Assembly: GCF_013002715.1 (NCBI RefSeq)
Contig: NZ_JABENB010000001.1
Coordinates: 310,001-374,000, forward strand
Length of the DNA stretch: 64,000 nt
DNA from: Flexivirga aerilata
GTDB lineage: Bacteria; Actinomycetota; Actinomycetes; Actinomycetales; Dermatophilaceae
Direction of reading: 5' to 3'
A model generated the notes under the pieces. It was not told the DNA's origin and made no database searches. It saw nothing but the letters and a program-made list of their open reading frames with translations. Made by a program: the position numbers and the translations under genes. Shown here piece by piece: positions 48,769 to 57,603 of this stretch (position 1 is its first letter; each line of letters starts with the position of its first letter).

Positions 48769-49680
48769 TCAGCAGGGGAAATGCAGCCGCCACTGCGGAT
48801 CCAGCCGGGGCGGCCGCATCCCGACTGAGCGCATCGCGGCCACCAGCCGGTCCAGGAACTGCTCGGGCCGCCGGTAGATGTCCGCCGAGACCGCGACCAC
48901 GAAGCGCCAGCCACCACCTTCGACCGATTCGCGCCGCAGGAGGTCCTTCTCCCACTGTCCCTGCCGTTCGACATGGGCGCGGCCGTCGTACTCGATCGCC
49001 AACCGGAACCCTCCGTAGGCCAGGTCGAGGCGGTAGACCACGAACCCCTCGGCATCGAGCAACTCGACCTGAACGGTCGGCTCGGGCAGTCCGGCGAGAA
49101 CGACGAGCAGCCGCAGACGACTCTCCTGCGGGGACTCGACCCGAGCCCGCACCAGCTTCGCGGCGCGGCGTGCATTGACCGCCCCGCGACCCCGCGCGTC
49201 GCCGGTGGCGGTCGGCAATCTCTCCGGGAACCCGACGTCGCTCCGGGCGAACGAATCGCCCAGCACGACGAGGTCGACCAGGCTCAGGCGAGCTGCCAGG
49301 TCGAGGAAGGTCTGCTCCTTCGAGGTCACCGGCATACCGCGCACGGTGACGATTTCGGGCGCGCGGGTGTAGCGATGGACGACCAGCCCCCGCACCCGCA
49401 CCCGGCGCCCGGTCAGGGTGCCGACCTCAACCTCGCCCGTGGCGGGCACGACACCACCGTGCAACGCGGCCGCCGTGTGGTGACTGAGAAATGCGTCATC
49501 CGGCCCGCAGTTGAGACCGGCCTGCCAGAACTCCTCCAGCCGCAGCCGCGTGGTGTCCACTTTCCAGTGACCGCGCAGCAGCCGGAGGTGCTGGCGGCGC
49601 AGCTGATTGTCGTCGATACCCAGCGAATTCGCCGTCGCTCGACTCACCGGACCGTTGACCCGGCCGACGCTTCGCTTCAT
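48769..49680 (-). CDS. AbiEi-like / DUF559 (VSR-type nuclease fold) protein
   Basis: The 303-residue protein has an N-terminal winged-helix-like part (residues 1-120, with LRGHWKV and LSHHTAAALHG) resembling AbiEi antitoxin proteins. Its C-terminal domain (about 190-300) has the VSR/PD-(D/E)XK-like motif RLAIEYDGRAHVE followed by DLLRRESVE. Many actinobacteria carry several such genes; their role is not known, and a DNA-mismatch or restriction role has not been shown. Start ATG 49680. No partner toxin is evident. Confidence 0.75.
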   Translation of the reverse strand: MKRSVGRVNGPVSRATANSLGIDDNQLRRQHLRLLRGHWKVDTTRLRLEEFWQAGLNCGPDDAFLSHHTAAALHGGVVPATGEVEVGTLTGRRVRVRGLVVHRYTRAPEIVTVRGMPVTSKEQTFLDLAARLSLVDLVVLGDSFARSDVGFPERLPTATGDARGRGAVNARRAAKLVRARVESPQESRLRLLVVLAGLPEPTVQVELLDAEGFVVYRLDLAYGGFRLAIEYDGRAHVERQGQWEKDLLRRESVEGGGWRFVVAVSADIYRRPEQFLDRLVAAMRSVGMRPPRLDPQWRLHFPC

Positions 49681-49769
49681 CGGTCGAGCGTGCCAGCCGT
49701 CGCCGACGGGCCACCGTAGTTATCCACAGGGGGCGCAGCTGGCTGCCGAGGCACCGGTGGCGAGAACTC

Positions 49770-49834
49770 GACCCGAGAGGTCAATGTCGGGCGGGTATGG
49801 CGGAGTAGCCCCGACGAAAGTGACCTCTCGGGTC
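49770..49834 (-). terminator. palindromic terminator overlapping the dacB stop
   Basis: GACCCGAGAGGTCA (49770-49783) and TGACCTCTCGGGTC (49821-49834) are perfect 14-bp arms, with an inner GTCGGG/CCCGAC pair. The right arm covers part of the dacB stop codon, so the hairpin forms at the very 3' end of that message. Confidence 0.7.
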
Positions 49835-51254
49835 AGTTGCAGCCGCAGCTCGCGAGGTCGGCCACGATGTTGTCGATCGCGTCGCGCGTGACGTATGGCG
49901 AGGCCTGCGGGCCGTTGCTGATCACAGCGAAGACCAGCAACCGGTTGTCCTTGGTCACCACCGTGCCGGCGAGGGACGCGACGCCGAGCAGGGAGCCGGT
50001 CTTGGCGCGCACCAGCCCCGCGGCCGAGGAGTTGGTCTTGGCCTCGAAGCGGTTGTGCAGGGTGCCGTTGAGCCCACCGACGCCGAGGCGGCTGACCGTC
50101 TCGGCATACGGCTTGTTCTTGCCGGTGGTGCCGGACAGGAGAACGTCGGCGAGCACGCGCGGTGGGATGGTCGTGCCGTCCGAAAGGCCGGACGTGTCAG
50201 CGAGTTTCACCCCGGCCAGGTTGAATCCGCCCTGTTTGAGCGTGTTTTCGACAAACTTCGTGACCTCCGCGGTCGAGCCGCCGATGCCCTTGCCGAAGGC
50301 CGCCTGGCGCGCGAGCGACTCGATCATCGCGTTGTCGCTCGCCTGCAGCGCGTCGCCGAGCACGTCGACCAGCGGCGCCGACTCGACCCGACCGAGCTCC
50401 TGGGCGTCCTTCGGGGCAGCCTTGCTCGCGCCCTTCTTGGCCGTGATCCCTTGTGCCGCAAGGGCTTTGACGAATGTCTGCTGGGTGCTGCCGACCGGGT
50501 CGGTGGGCGTCGGGGTCGCCGGGTCGGTGGCCCGCTCGGTCGACAGCCCGAGTTGCGCGATGCGGGCGGTGTAACCGGCGGCGACCACGCCCGGGTCCCA
50601 ACGCGCGGCGGTCAGCGGGCCTGGCGCGTAGGAGGTGTCGACATCGACGGTCACCGAGGTCCGGCCGGCCCTCTTCAGGGCGCCCGCGACCTGCGCGGCG
50701 AGGTCGGCCAGCCCGGCGTGGCCGCTGACCGCGTTGGGGTCGCCCTTGCCGGGGTTGAGGGCGGTGTCGCCACCGGCGACGAGAGTGACCGCGTCCGGGG
50801 ACGCACCACTGACCACCTTCGTGGTGAGCGGCTTGTCGAGGTCCATCGTGTTCGCGACGGCCCAGGCGGTGAGCAGCTTGGTGGTCGATGCGGGTGTGGT
50901 CGCGTCGTTCTGGGACTGCTCGGCGAGGACGGCCCCCGTCATACCGTCGCGCACGTCGATGGCGACCTTGGTCGACAGGTCCGGATCCTTCAGTGCCGCA
51001 GCGATTTTCGCCTTCACCTTGGCCGGGTCGGGTTGCGGTCCGGCGAGCGCGGGCAGGGCTGCGGGTGAGGCGGGTGCCGCCGGCGGTGCGACGGACGGAC
51101 CGACGGCGGTCTTCCCGGGCTCCGGCACGGCCTCGCGGGCGGCGCTGTCGCGGGTGAGCGGACCGGGCACGACGTCGAACACGTCGAGCGTCTCGTAGCC
51201 GAGGGCGAGGACGAGCGCGCCGGCGGTGACGCCGATCGCCATACGTTTGCCCAT
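49833..51254 (-). CDS. dacB: D-alanyl-D-alanine carboxypeptidase/endopeptidase (S13, PBP4 type)
   Basis: This enzyme trims or cleaves peptidoglycan cross-bridges outside the membrane. The 473-residue precursor has a signal/anchor segment at about 5-22 (IGVTAGALVLALGYE), a Pro/Ala linker, and the three penicillin-binding motifs: SxxK in ASTTKLL, SxN in ASDNAMI, and KTG in RAKTGSL. It corresponds to M. tuberculosis Rv3627c, next to ppa there too. GAGGG precedes ATG 51254. It is divergent from ppa. Confidence 0.95.
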   Translation of the reverse strand: MGKRMAIGVTAGALVLALGYETLDVFDVVPGPLTRDSAAREAVPEPGKTAVGPSVAPPAAPASPAALPALAGPQPDPAKVKAKIAAALKDPDLSTKVAIDVRDGMTGAVLAEQSQNDATTPASTTKLLTAWAVANTMDLDKPLTTKVVSGASPDAVTLVAGGDTALNPGKGDPNAVSGHAGLADLAAQVAGALKRAGRTSVTVDVDTSYAPGPLTAARWDPGVVAAGYTARIAQLGLSTERATDPATPTPTDPVGSTQQTFVKALAAQGITAKKGASKAAPKDAQELGRVESAPLVDVLGDALQASDNAMIESLARQAAFGKGIGGSTAEVTKFVENTLKQGGFNLAGVKLADTSGLSDGTTIPPRVLADVLLSGTTGKNKPYAETVSRLGVGGLNGTLHNRFEAKTNSSAAGLVRAKTGSLLGVASLAGTVVTKDNRLLVFAVISNGPQASPYVTRDAIDNIVADLASCGCN

Positions 51255-51376
51255 GTGTCGCCCTCGATGTGAACGTCCGGGATCCCTCGGACCACCCGGA
51301 CCCCTCGCACGGCGCTCCCGCGCACCGTGCGCCACACTAACCTGCAGCCAAACATTTCCGCGAAGGGACAGCCGCA
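51255..51376. promoter_or_regulatory. divergent dacB/ppa promoter region
   Basis: This 122-bp gap must hold promoters for both genes. I see GAAGGGAC as the ppa ribosome site but no clear promoter hexamers or operator. Confidence 0.5.
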
Positions 51377-51907
51377 ATGGAGTTCGACGTCACCATCGAG
51401 GTGCCGCAGGGCAGCCGCAACAAGTACGAGATCGACCACGAGACCGGCCGCCTGCGCCTGGACCGCCGGCTGTTCACGTCGATGCAGTACCCGACCGACT
51501 ACGGCTACATCGAGCACACCCTCGGCGAGGACGGCGACCCGCTCGACGCGATGCTGTTGATCACCGAGTCGGTCGTGCCGGGCACGGTCGTCGAGGCGCG
51601 TCCGATCGGCGTCTTCCGGATGGTCGACGAGGCCGGCGGCGACGACAAGATCCTCTGCGTGGTCGCGGGCGACCCGCGCACCGACGCCCTGCAGGACACC
51701 GGTGACGTCAACTCGTTCGTGCTCGACGAGATCGCCCACTTCTTCGAGAACTACAAGGCGCTCGAGCCGGGCAAGGGTGTCGAGCCCGGCGCGCGCTGGG
51801 AGACTCGCGCCGAGGCCGAGCGCATCGTCGGTGAGGCGCTGCAGCGCGCGAAGGACCAGGGCGTGGACACCGCGCGCTGGGCGATGCCGCAGCAGCAGCA
51901 GCACTGA
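51377..51907 (+). CDS. ppa: inorganic pyrophosphatase
   Basis: This soluble family I enzyme splits pyrophosphate and so pulls biosynthetic reactions forward. The 176 residues contain the active-site signature [10 protein letters not shown], plus [13 protein letters not shown] at the start and the metal-site [16 protein letters not shown] segment. The C-terminus ends in a Gln run (QQQQH). Length is typical. It is the final member of the mycobacterium-like gene order in this window. Confidence 0.97.
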   Translation: MEFDVTIEVPQGSRNKYEIDHETGRLRLDRRLFTSMQYPTDYGYIEHTLGEDGDPLDAMLLITESVVPGTVVEARPIGVFRMVDEAGGDDKILCVVAGDPRTDALQDTGDVNSFVLDEIAHFFENYKALEPGKGVEPGARWETRAEAERIVGEALQRAKDQGVDTARWAMPQQQQH

Positions 51908-51976
51908 CCTGCCACTGACACTGACACTGCCACTGACTGACACCGGCCCTCCCGTCGAGAGGACCACTTACCGTCC

Positions 51977-52024
51977 AGAGGCCCACGTGTCAGGCCCAAT
52001 TGCGGGCCTGACAAGTGGGCCTCT
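51977..52024. terminator. long bidirectional terminator palindrome
   Basis: Arms 51977-51997 and 52004-52024 are 21 bp with one mismatch (AGAGGCCCAC-G/T-TGTCAGGCCC), loop AATTGC. It sits between the convergent ppa and MFS genes. The right flank repeats part of it (AGTGGGCCTTTCGG). Confidence 0.8.
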
Positions 52025-52030
52025 CGGCGA

Positions 52031-53416
52031 TTAGTGGGCCTTTCGGCGGGACGGGGAGTGGCGGCCGATCGGCAGGCCGGTGCGCAGGTGGGCGTAGTCG
52101 TCGTCGGCGCGCACCAGGCGGCGGGTCTCGCGACGCAGCCGCACGATCTGCACGATGCCGAGCGCCCAGACGAAGTACTGCACGCACATCGCGACCCGGA
52201 AGGCCGACAGGTTGTAGTCGTTCGGACCGCCGGGCACCTGGTGGTCGAGCACGACACCGATCAGCAGCACCGAGATGAGGGTCGCGCTGAAACCGCCGAC
52301 ATTGACGATGCCCGACGCCGACCCGAGCCGGTGCTCGGGGTTGAAGGTGCGGGCCAGGTCGAAGCCGATCATCGAGCCGGGGCCGCCGACGGCGGTGATG
52401 ACGACGAGGATGATCAGCATCCAGAGCGGCGCCCGCCCGGGCCAGAGCAGCACGATCGTCCAGGCGGCGATGATCGCGCCGACGGTGATCAGCACCAGGG
52501 TGGAGCGCGAGTAGGGGTAGCGCGCGGTGAAGACCCCGAAGACCGGGCTCGCCGCGATCGTCGCGACCACCATGATCTCCAGCAGCAGGCTCGCCGTGCC
52601 GGTGGACAGCCCCTCCCCCTTGGTGAGGAAGGGGAAGCCCCACATCAGCGAGAAGACGGTCGCGCTGAACTGTGACGTGAAGTGGCACCACAGGCCGAGG
52701 CGGGTGCCCGGCTCCTTCCACGCGACGCTCACCGCTCGCCCGACGGCGCGCAGCTTCACGTCGGTGCGCTGCTTGCTGCGGTATGGCGAATCACGCACAA
52801 CCAGCACGAGAATCACGCCGAGCACCACACCCGTCAGCGACGCGATCAGGTAGGACTGCGTCCATCCGAGGTCGTGCAGCGCGACGGCGAGCGGGCCGGC
52901 GGCGAGAATGGCGCCGAGTTGCCCGAAGACGCCGCACAGCTGGGTCATCAGCGGCGTCCGCGCGGGCGGGAACCACAGCGCCACCAGCCGCAGCAGCGAC
53001 ACGAACACCATCGCGTCTCCCATGCCGACGAAGACGCGGGCGAGCACACCGAGCGCGAAGCTGTCGGCGAAGGCGAAGCCGAACTGCGCGATCGACATCG
53101 TCGTCACGCCGGCGACCAGCAGCACCTTGGAGCCGTACTTGTCGAGGAGTGCGCCGACCGGGACCTGCATGACGGCATACACCAGCAGTTGCACCATGAC
53201 GAAGGTCGCCAGTTGCGCGGAGCTGATGTGGAAGCGGTCGGCGGCGATGACGCCGGCGACGCCGAGCGAGGTGCGGTGGAAGATCGCGAGGATGTAGATC
53301 GACAGCGCGGAGAGCCACACCGCCCAGGCGCGCTTGCCGCCGAGTGGCCAGTCGGCAGAGGGGGATTCGACGACTGATGGCAGCGAGTGGCTGCCTTCCT
53401 TGGTGGGCGGGGTCAT
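52031..53416 (-). CDS. MFS transporter controlled by GntR neighbour
   Basis: The 461-residue transporter has twelve helices, the loop 2-3 motif VGALLDKYGSKVLL and the second-half DLARTFNPEHRLGSASG. The pattern fits the anion:cation symporter/NNP-like MFS groups that carry organic acids or drugs; I cannot name the substrate. ATG 53416 overlaps the stop of the GntR gene by 4 bp, so regulator and transporter form one operon. Confidence 0.88.
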   Translation of the reverse strand: MTPPTKEGSHSLPSVVESPSADWPLGGKRAWAVWLSALSIYILAIFHRTSLGVAGVIAADRFHISSAQLATFVMVQLLVYAVMQVPVGALLDKYGSKVLLVAGVTTMSIAQFGFAFADSFALGVLARVFVGMGDAMVFVSLLRLVALWFPPARTPLMTQLCGVFGQLGAILAAGPLAVALHDLGWTQSYLIASLTGVVLGVILVLVVRDSPYRSKQRTDVKLRAVGRAVSVAWKEPGTRLGLWCHFTSQFSATVFSLMWGFPFLTKGEGLSTGTASLLLEIMVVATIAASPVFGVFTARYPYSRSTLVLITVGAIIAAWTIVLLWPGRAPLWMLIILVVITAVGGPGSMIGFDLARTFNPEHRLGSASGIVNVGGFSATLISVLLIGVVLDHQVPGGPNDYNLSAFRVAMCVQYFVWALGIVQIVRLRRETRRLVRADDDYAHLRTGLPIGRHSPSRRKAH

Positions 53417-54036
53417 CGGCTCACCGCCATGGTGCCGACGTAGCTGACGTGGTCGCGGCAGGCCCGCACGAAGGCGGCCTTGGTGCCGGCGTCGAGCAGG
53501 TCGAGCAGGTCGCGGTGCTGGGCGTATGACGCAGTCATCCGCTCGGCGTCGCCGCGCAGGTTGCCGGCCACGATCACGATCTGGCGGTCGCGCAGGTGGC
53601 GATACTGCCGGGCGATGACCGAGTTGCCGGCCGCCTCGACGATGACCTCGTGGAAGGCCCGGTCGGCGGCGCTGAAGGCGTCGGCATCGCCGGTCTTCAT
53701 CGCGGCCGCCATGTCGGCGAGGCGGGCGCGCAGTCGTGGGACGGCGTCGGCGCGGCGGGGCCAGGCCTGGGACGCCGCCCACTCCTCGATGAGGGCGCGC
53801 GCCTCGAAGACCTCCCGGCCCTCCTGCGGGGTCGCCGGCACCACCAGCGCGCCCTTCTTGGGGTAGAGCTCGACCATCCCCTCGGTCTGCAGCCGCAGCA
53901 GCGCCTCCCGCACAGGGGTGCGCGAGATGCCGACCTCGGCCGCGACCTGCCCTTCGGTGAGGAAGCTGCTGGGCGCGAGCCGGCCGGTCAGGATGCCGTC
54001 CTTGACGTGTTCGTAGGCTCGATCACTTGCACTCAT
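53413..54036 (-). CDS. GntR-family regulator, FCD type
   Basis: The 207-residue protein has an N-terminal winged helix (EGQVAAEVGISRTPVREALLRLQTEG) and an all-helical FCD ligand domain whose metal-binding histidines are in DRAFHEVIVEA, QHRDLLDLLD and RDHVSYVG. Such proteins respond to small organic acids. A perfect palindrome overlaps its own start, pointing to autorepression and joint control of the divergent hydrolase. Confidence 0.93.
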   Translation of the reverse strand: MSASDRAYEHVKDGILTGRLAPSSFLTEGQVAAEVGISRTPVREALLRLQTEGMVELYPKKGALVVPATPQEGREVFEARALIEEWAASQAWPRRADAVPRLRARLADMAAAMKTGDADAFSAADRAFHEVIVEAAGNSVIARQYRHLRDRQIVIVAGNLRGDAERMTASYAQHRDLLDLLDAGTKAAFVRACRDHVSYVGTMAVSR

Positions 54037-54060
54037 GTTGCATCCATCATAGATGCAACA
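54036..54060. promoter_or_regulatory. GntR operator palindrome
   Basis: TGTTGCATC (54036-54044) and GATGCAACA (54052-54060) are perfect 9-bp arms with a 7-bp spacer, directly upstream of the gntR ATG. It has the usual form of an FCD-type GntR site and lies in the gap shared with the divergent hydrolase gene. Confidence 0.75.
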
Positions 54061-54123
54061 GCGGACATGTCGCAGGCAGCGATCGCGTGACGTCGACCAC
54101 CCGGGCGGACTACGTTCGTAGTC

Positions 54124-55002
54124 ATGCAGACCTACACTCGCGATGGGCTGACCTTCGACGTCACCGACTCCGGACCCGCAGACGGCGAGGTCGTCGTGCT
54201 GCTGCACGGCTTCCCCGAGGACCGGCAGGCCTGGGACAAGCTGACCCCGAAGCTGGTCGAGGCCGGCTACCGGGTGCTCGCCCCGGATCAGCGCGGCTAC
54301 TCCCCCGGCGCGACGCCGAAGGGGCGCACGTCCTACGGGCTGCACGAGCTGGGCAAGGACGTCGTGGCGCTGCTCGACGCGGCCGGCGTGGAGCAGGCGC
54401 ACATCGTCGGGCACGACTGGGGTGGGGCGGTCGCCTGGCAGCTCGCCGGGCGGCACGCCGATCGGGTGCGCACGGTGACCGTGCTCTCGACGCCGCATCC
54501 GGCGGCGATGGCCTGGGCATTCGCGCACAGCGACCAGTGGCGCAAGAGCGGCTACATGGTCTTCTTCCAGCTGCCCTTCATGCCCGAACGCGCTGTGCTG
54601 CGGCAGATTCCGGGCCTCTACACCAAGACGGGCATGCCCGCGGAGGACGCCGCCAAGTATGCCGAGCGCTTCCGCACCCCGCAGTCGCTGACCGGCCCGC
54701 TCGGCTGGTATCGCTCGATGCCGGCGAGCGGCGCGATGCTGAAGGCGATGCGCGGCCGCGGCAAGTCCGCGTCCCCCCCATCCTCGGACGGCGCGCCGAG
54801 GCCGAGCCGGAAGGTGCAGGTGCCGACCACTTACATCTGGGGTAGCCGCGACTTCGCCCTCGGCCGCGCAGCGGCCGAGAAGACCGGTGAATTCATCGCT
54901 GGCGACTACGAATTCGTGGAGATCCCCGGTGCCGGGCACTGGCTGCCCGAGGCCAACGCCGACGAGGTGGCGGAGGCGCTGCTCAGGCGAGTGCGCGGCT
55001 GA
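54124..55002 (+). CDS. alpha/beta hydrolase, epoxide-hydrolase/dehalogenase-like
   Basis: The 292-residue enzyme has the oxyanion HGFPE, the nucleophile elbow GHDWGG (Asp nucleophile, as in epoxide hydrolases and haloalkane dehalogenases), and a C-terminal His in GAGHWLPE. The cap region has tyrosines. Before VPTTYIWG there are some extra basic, Ser/Pro-rich residues (KSASPPSSDGAPRPSRK), whose DNA can form a CCTCGG/CCGAGG hairpin. It is divergent from gntR and shares its operator region. The 3' end overlaps the next gene by 20 bp. Confidence 0.9.
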   Translation: MQTYTRDGLTFDVTDSGPADGEVVVLLHGFPEDRQAWDKLTPKLVEAGYRVLAPDQRGYSPGATPKGRTSYGLHELGKDVVALLDAAGVEQAHIVGHDWGGAVAWQLAGRHADRVRTVTVLSTPHPAAMAWAFAHSDQWRKSGYMVFFQLPFMPERAVLRQIPGLYTKTGMPAEDAAKYAERFRTPQSLTGPLGWYRSMPASGAMLKAMRGRGKSASPPSSDGAPRPSRKVQVPTTYIWGSRDFALGRAAAEKTGEFIAGDYEFVEIPGAGHWLPEANADEVAEALLRRVRG

Positions 55003-56098
55003 GTCCGGTCGCCCACGCCGCGCGGACGGCATTGGTGGGAGCGGTGCCGCGACGCGGGTGCACGGCGTTGGACAGCAGGATCGCGACCGCGCTGCGGTCG
55101 AGGTCGACGACCAACGAGACGCCGGTGAAGCCGGTGTGCCCGATCGTGCGCGGCCCGCTGAGCTCTCCCATGTAGCGCGGCTGGTCGATCTCGAAACCGA
55201 GTCCGTGCGCGTCGTCCGGCAGATCGCCGTTGAGGTTGGTCGTCATGCGAACGACGCTCTCCTCGCTCAGGATTCGTGTCCCGTCGACCTCGCCGCCGCC
55301 GAGGAAGACGCGCGCAAACTGCAGGAGGTCGGCCGCGGTCGAGAAGACTCCGGCATGCCCGGCGACACCGCCCAGCGACCAGGAGTTCTCGTCGTGCACC
55401 TCGCCGCGGACCAGGCCGCGACCGGCGTCGTCCTCGATCTCGGTGGCGGCGAAGCGCTCCGGGTCGAGGTGACCCAGCTGGGTGACATAGCCGGTGTCGG
55501 ACATCCCCAGCGGTGTGGTGACGTGGTCGCGGAGCAGCACGTCCAGCGGTGTGGCGCAACGGTTTTCGAGCAGCACGCCGAGGGTGATCAGATTGAGGTC
55601 GCTGTAGACGAACCGTCCGGCCGGTGACGCCTGCGGCCGGGTGAGCGCTGCGTGGATGCGCTCCCGCGGCGTCGGCCAGTCGCGCCACAGCGGGAGCCAC
55701 GACTCCAATCCACTGGTGTGCGTGAGCAGTTGGGCGACCGTGATGTCCTGCTTGCCACCCGCTGCGAAGACCGGCAGGTAGTCGGCGACCGGGGCATCGA
55801 GATCGAGCAGCCCGGCTTCGGCCTGCTGCAGGGCGAGCGTGGCGGTGCAGAGTTTGGTCAGCGACGCGACGTCGAAGACGGTGTCGGCGCGGGTCGCTGA
55901 TCGTGCGGGCTCGGGCAGGAGTGCGCCGGCCGCGTCATACAGCACGGCGGAGCCGGCGACGTGCTCGGCGATCACCCGCCCGTCGGCCCACATCACGCCG
56001 ACGACGCCGGGCAGCAAGGGTGCCCCGGGCACGACCGGCGTATGACGGGCCGCCTCGACGGCCGCGATCGCGCTACTGACCGGACCGGCGACGCTCAC
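54983..56098 (-). CDS. serine hydrolase, beta-lactamase class C/penicillin-binding-like
   Basis: The 371-residue protein has SxxK in VASLTKLC, the Tyr-containing second motif YSDLN, and the third motif HTGFTG. There is no signal peptide, which suggests a cytoplasmic esterase or peptidase rather than a secreted beta-lactamase. The start GTG 56098 overlaps the 3' end of the small membrane-protein gene by 26 bp, so the two are probably co-transcribed. Substrate unknown. Confidence 0.88.
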   Translation of the reverse strand: MSVAGPVSSAIAAVEAARHTPVVPGAPLLPGVVGVMWADGRVIAEHVAGSAVLYDAAGALLPEPARSATRADTVFDVASLTKLCTATLALQQAEAGLLDLDAPVADYLPVFAAGGKQDITVAQLLTHTSGLESWLPLWRDWPTPRERIHAALTRPQASPAGRFVYSDLNLITLGVLLENRCATPLDVLLRDHVTTPLGMSDTGYVTQLGHLDPERFAATEIEDDAGRGLVRGEVHDENSWSLGGVAGHAGVFSTAADLLQFARVFLGGGEVDGTRILSEESVVRMTTNLNGDLPDDAHGLGFEIDQPRYMGELSGPRTIGHTGFTGVSLVVDLDRSAVAILLSNAVHPRRGTAPTNAVRAAWATGLSRALA

Positions 56099-56303
56099 GC
56101 CGTTCGTCGTCCTTGACCAGCAGCGGCAGTTGCGGCGCCTCGCGCGGGCCGCGGCGCTTGTCGCGCAGCTTGCCGACCCAGACGATCAGGAGGAAGAGGA
56201 TGACCATGAACGCACAGATGCCGAAGAAGGCCACGCCCATGCCGATGGGGTGCCCGTTGTTCTGGTCGAGCTTGGCGGGCAAGGCAGCTGCAGCGGTCAA
56301 CAC
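56073..56303 (-). CDS. small single-pass membrane protein, unknown
   Basis: The 76-residue product from GTG 56303 has one helix (GVAFFGICAFMVILFLLIVWVG, read in part) and a charged tail with RDKRRGPRE and DDERRERRR. I do not recognise it. Coding support is the overlap with the next gene and high third-position GC. The start is uncertain because GGAG is only three bases away. Confidence 0.55.
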   Translation of the reverse strand: MLTAAAALPAKLDQNNGHPIGMGVAFFGICAFMVILFLLIVWVGKLRDKRRGPREAPQLPLLVKDDERRERRRSGQ

Positions 56304-56406
56304 GTCTCCATTGTGCCCCGACCGGCTCGATCCGGCGCCGGCCGCCTCCGTCGAGCGACCGAGTGCAGCCGCGCAGACGCTCCCGCGGCTCGATAGCCTG
56401 CCGGAC

Positions 56407-57132
56407 GTGCCTGCCGACGAACCCACCATCCTCGCCACGTCCGGTGGCCTGCGGCCCGGAGAGCGGACCTTCTTCGAGTTCAGTGCGCTGACGCATTACG
56501 CGGTCGAACTCGCGGGGGTGACCGGCCGCGCGCCGCGACTCTGCACGGTCGCGACCGCTCTGGGCGACAACCCGCACGTGCTGCACGCGTTGGCTGAAGC
56601 GGCCCGCGTTGCGGGTTATGAGCATTCGCATCTGCAGCTCTTCCCCCAGCCCAACGTCGCGGATCCTGCCGAGCACCTGCTGGCCCAGGACGTGGTGTGG
56701 GTGATGGGCGGCTCGGTCGCCAACCTGCTGGCCGTATGGCGGGTGCACGCGCTCGACCGGGCGATGCGCGCGGCATGGGAGGCCGGCGTCGTGCTCACCG
56801 GGGTGAGTGCGGGGTCGATCTGCTGGCACGTCGGTGGCACCACCGACTCCTTCGGACCGGAGCTGCGGCCGGTGACCAACGGTCTGGCGTTGCTGCCCTA
56901 CGGCAACGGCGTCCACTACGACGCCGAGGACCGGCGCCGGCCGCTCATGCAGCGACTGGTCGCCGACGGCACGCTGCCGGAGTCCTACTGCAGCGACGAC
57001 GACGCAGGGCTGCTCTACCGCGGCACCCGGTTTGTCGAAGCCGTCGCCGAACGCGACGGCGCGCGTGGTTATCACCTTGTGCGGGAAGGGGATTCGGCGG
57101 TCGAGACGCCGTTGGACACGCGACTGCTCTGA
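56407..57132 (+). CDS. peptidase E-like protein (S51 / type 1 glutamine amidotransferase fold)
   Basis: The 241-residue protein has the S51 pattern: VWVMGGSVANLLAVW, then the nucleophile elbow TGVSAGSICW with the catalytic Ser, and the downstream PYGNGVHYDAEDRR. Family members split Asp-X dipeptides or cyanophycin products in the cytoplasm. GTG 56407 is the first start before homology. It is divergent from the small membrane-protein gene. Confidence 0.88.
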   Translation: MPADEPTILATSGGLRPGERTFFEFSALTHYAVELAGVTGRAPRLCTVATALGDNPHVLHALAEAARVAGYEHSHLQLFPQPNVADPAEHLLAQDVVWVMGGSVANLLAVWRVHALDRAMRAAWEAGVVLTGVSAGSICWHVGGTTDSFGPELRPVTNGLALLPYGNGVHYDAEDRRRPLMQRLVADGTLPESYCSDDDAGLLYRGTRFVEAVAERDGARGYHLVREGDSAVETPLDTRLL

Positions 57133-57164
57133 CCGCTGCGAGCGACCTGGCCGGCCGCGCGGCC

Positions 57165-57599
57165 TCAGTCGAGACAGAACTCGTTGCCCTCGGGGTCCTG
57201 CATGACGATGTGCCCGGCGTCCATCGCACCCGGGTCCTGGCGCCGGACCCGGGTCGCGCCGAGCGCGACGAGCCGGGCCGCGACCGACTCGAGTTGCGTC
57301 ATACGAGCCTCACCTGCGGTGCCCGGAGCGGCGCGCAGGTCGAGATGCACCCGGTTCTTCGCCGCCTTCGCCTCCGGCACGCGCTGGAAGAACAACCGCG
57401 GGCCGTTGCCGGCCGGATCGACGACCGCTGAGCGGCTGTTCCACTCCTCCGGCGGGACGGCCCACGACTCGAGCGCCGCCTCCCAGGACTCGAAACCGGG
57501 CGGCGGGGCTTCGAGCTGGCCACCGGTCGCTTCGGCCCAAAAGGCAGCAAGGGCAGCGGGATCCGCGCAATCGAAGGTGACCTGAAACTCCAGAGCCAT
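57165..57599 (-). CDS. VOC family protein (glyoxalase-like)
   Basis: The 144-residue protein has MALEFQVTFDCADPAALAAFW at its start and ends with HIVMQDPEGNEFCL, the form of the actinobacterial glyoxalase-like VOC group. Conserved Trp and FFQRVPEAKAAKNRVHLDL fit the family. Substrate unknown. It starts 4 bp before the end of the peptidase gene on the same strand, so they may be co-transcribed. Confidence 0.88.
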   Translation of the reverse strand: MALEFQVTFDCADPAALAAFWAEATGGQLEAPPPGFESWEAALESWAVPPEEWNSRSAVVDPAGNGPRLFFQRVPEAKAAKNRVHLDLRAAPGTAGEARMTQLESVAARLVALGATRVRRQDPGAMDAGHIVMQDPEGNEFCLD

Positions 57600-57603
57600 C
57601 AGC

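Noticed and set aside
48769..49680. Vsr mismatch endonuclease as the cause of the GNCATAC bias
   Set aside because: The DUF559 fold is related to Vsr, but such genes are widespread without this function and no cytosine methyltransferase gene is in the window.
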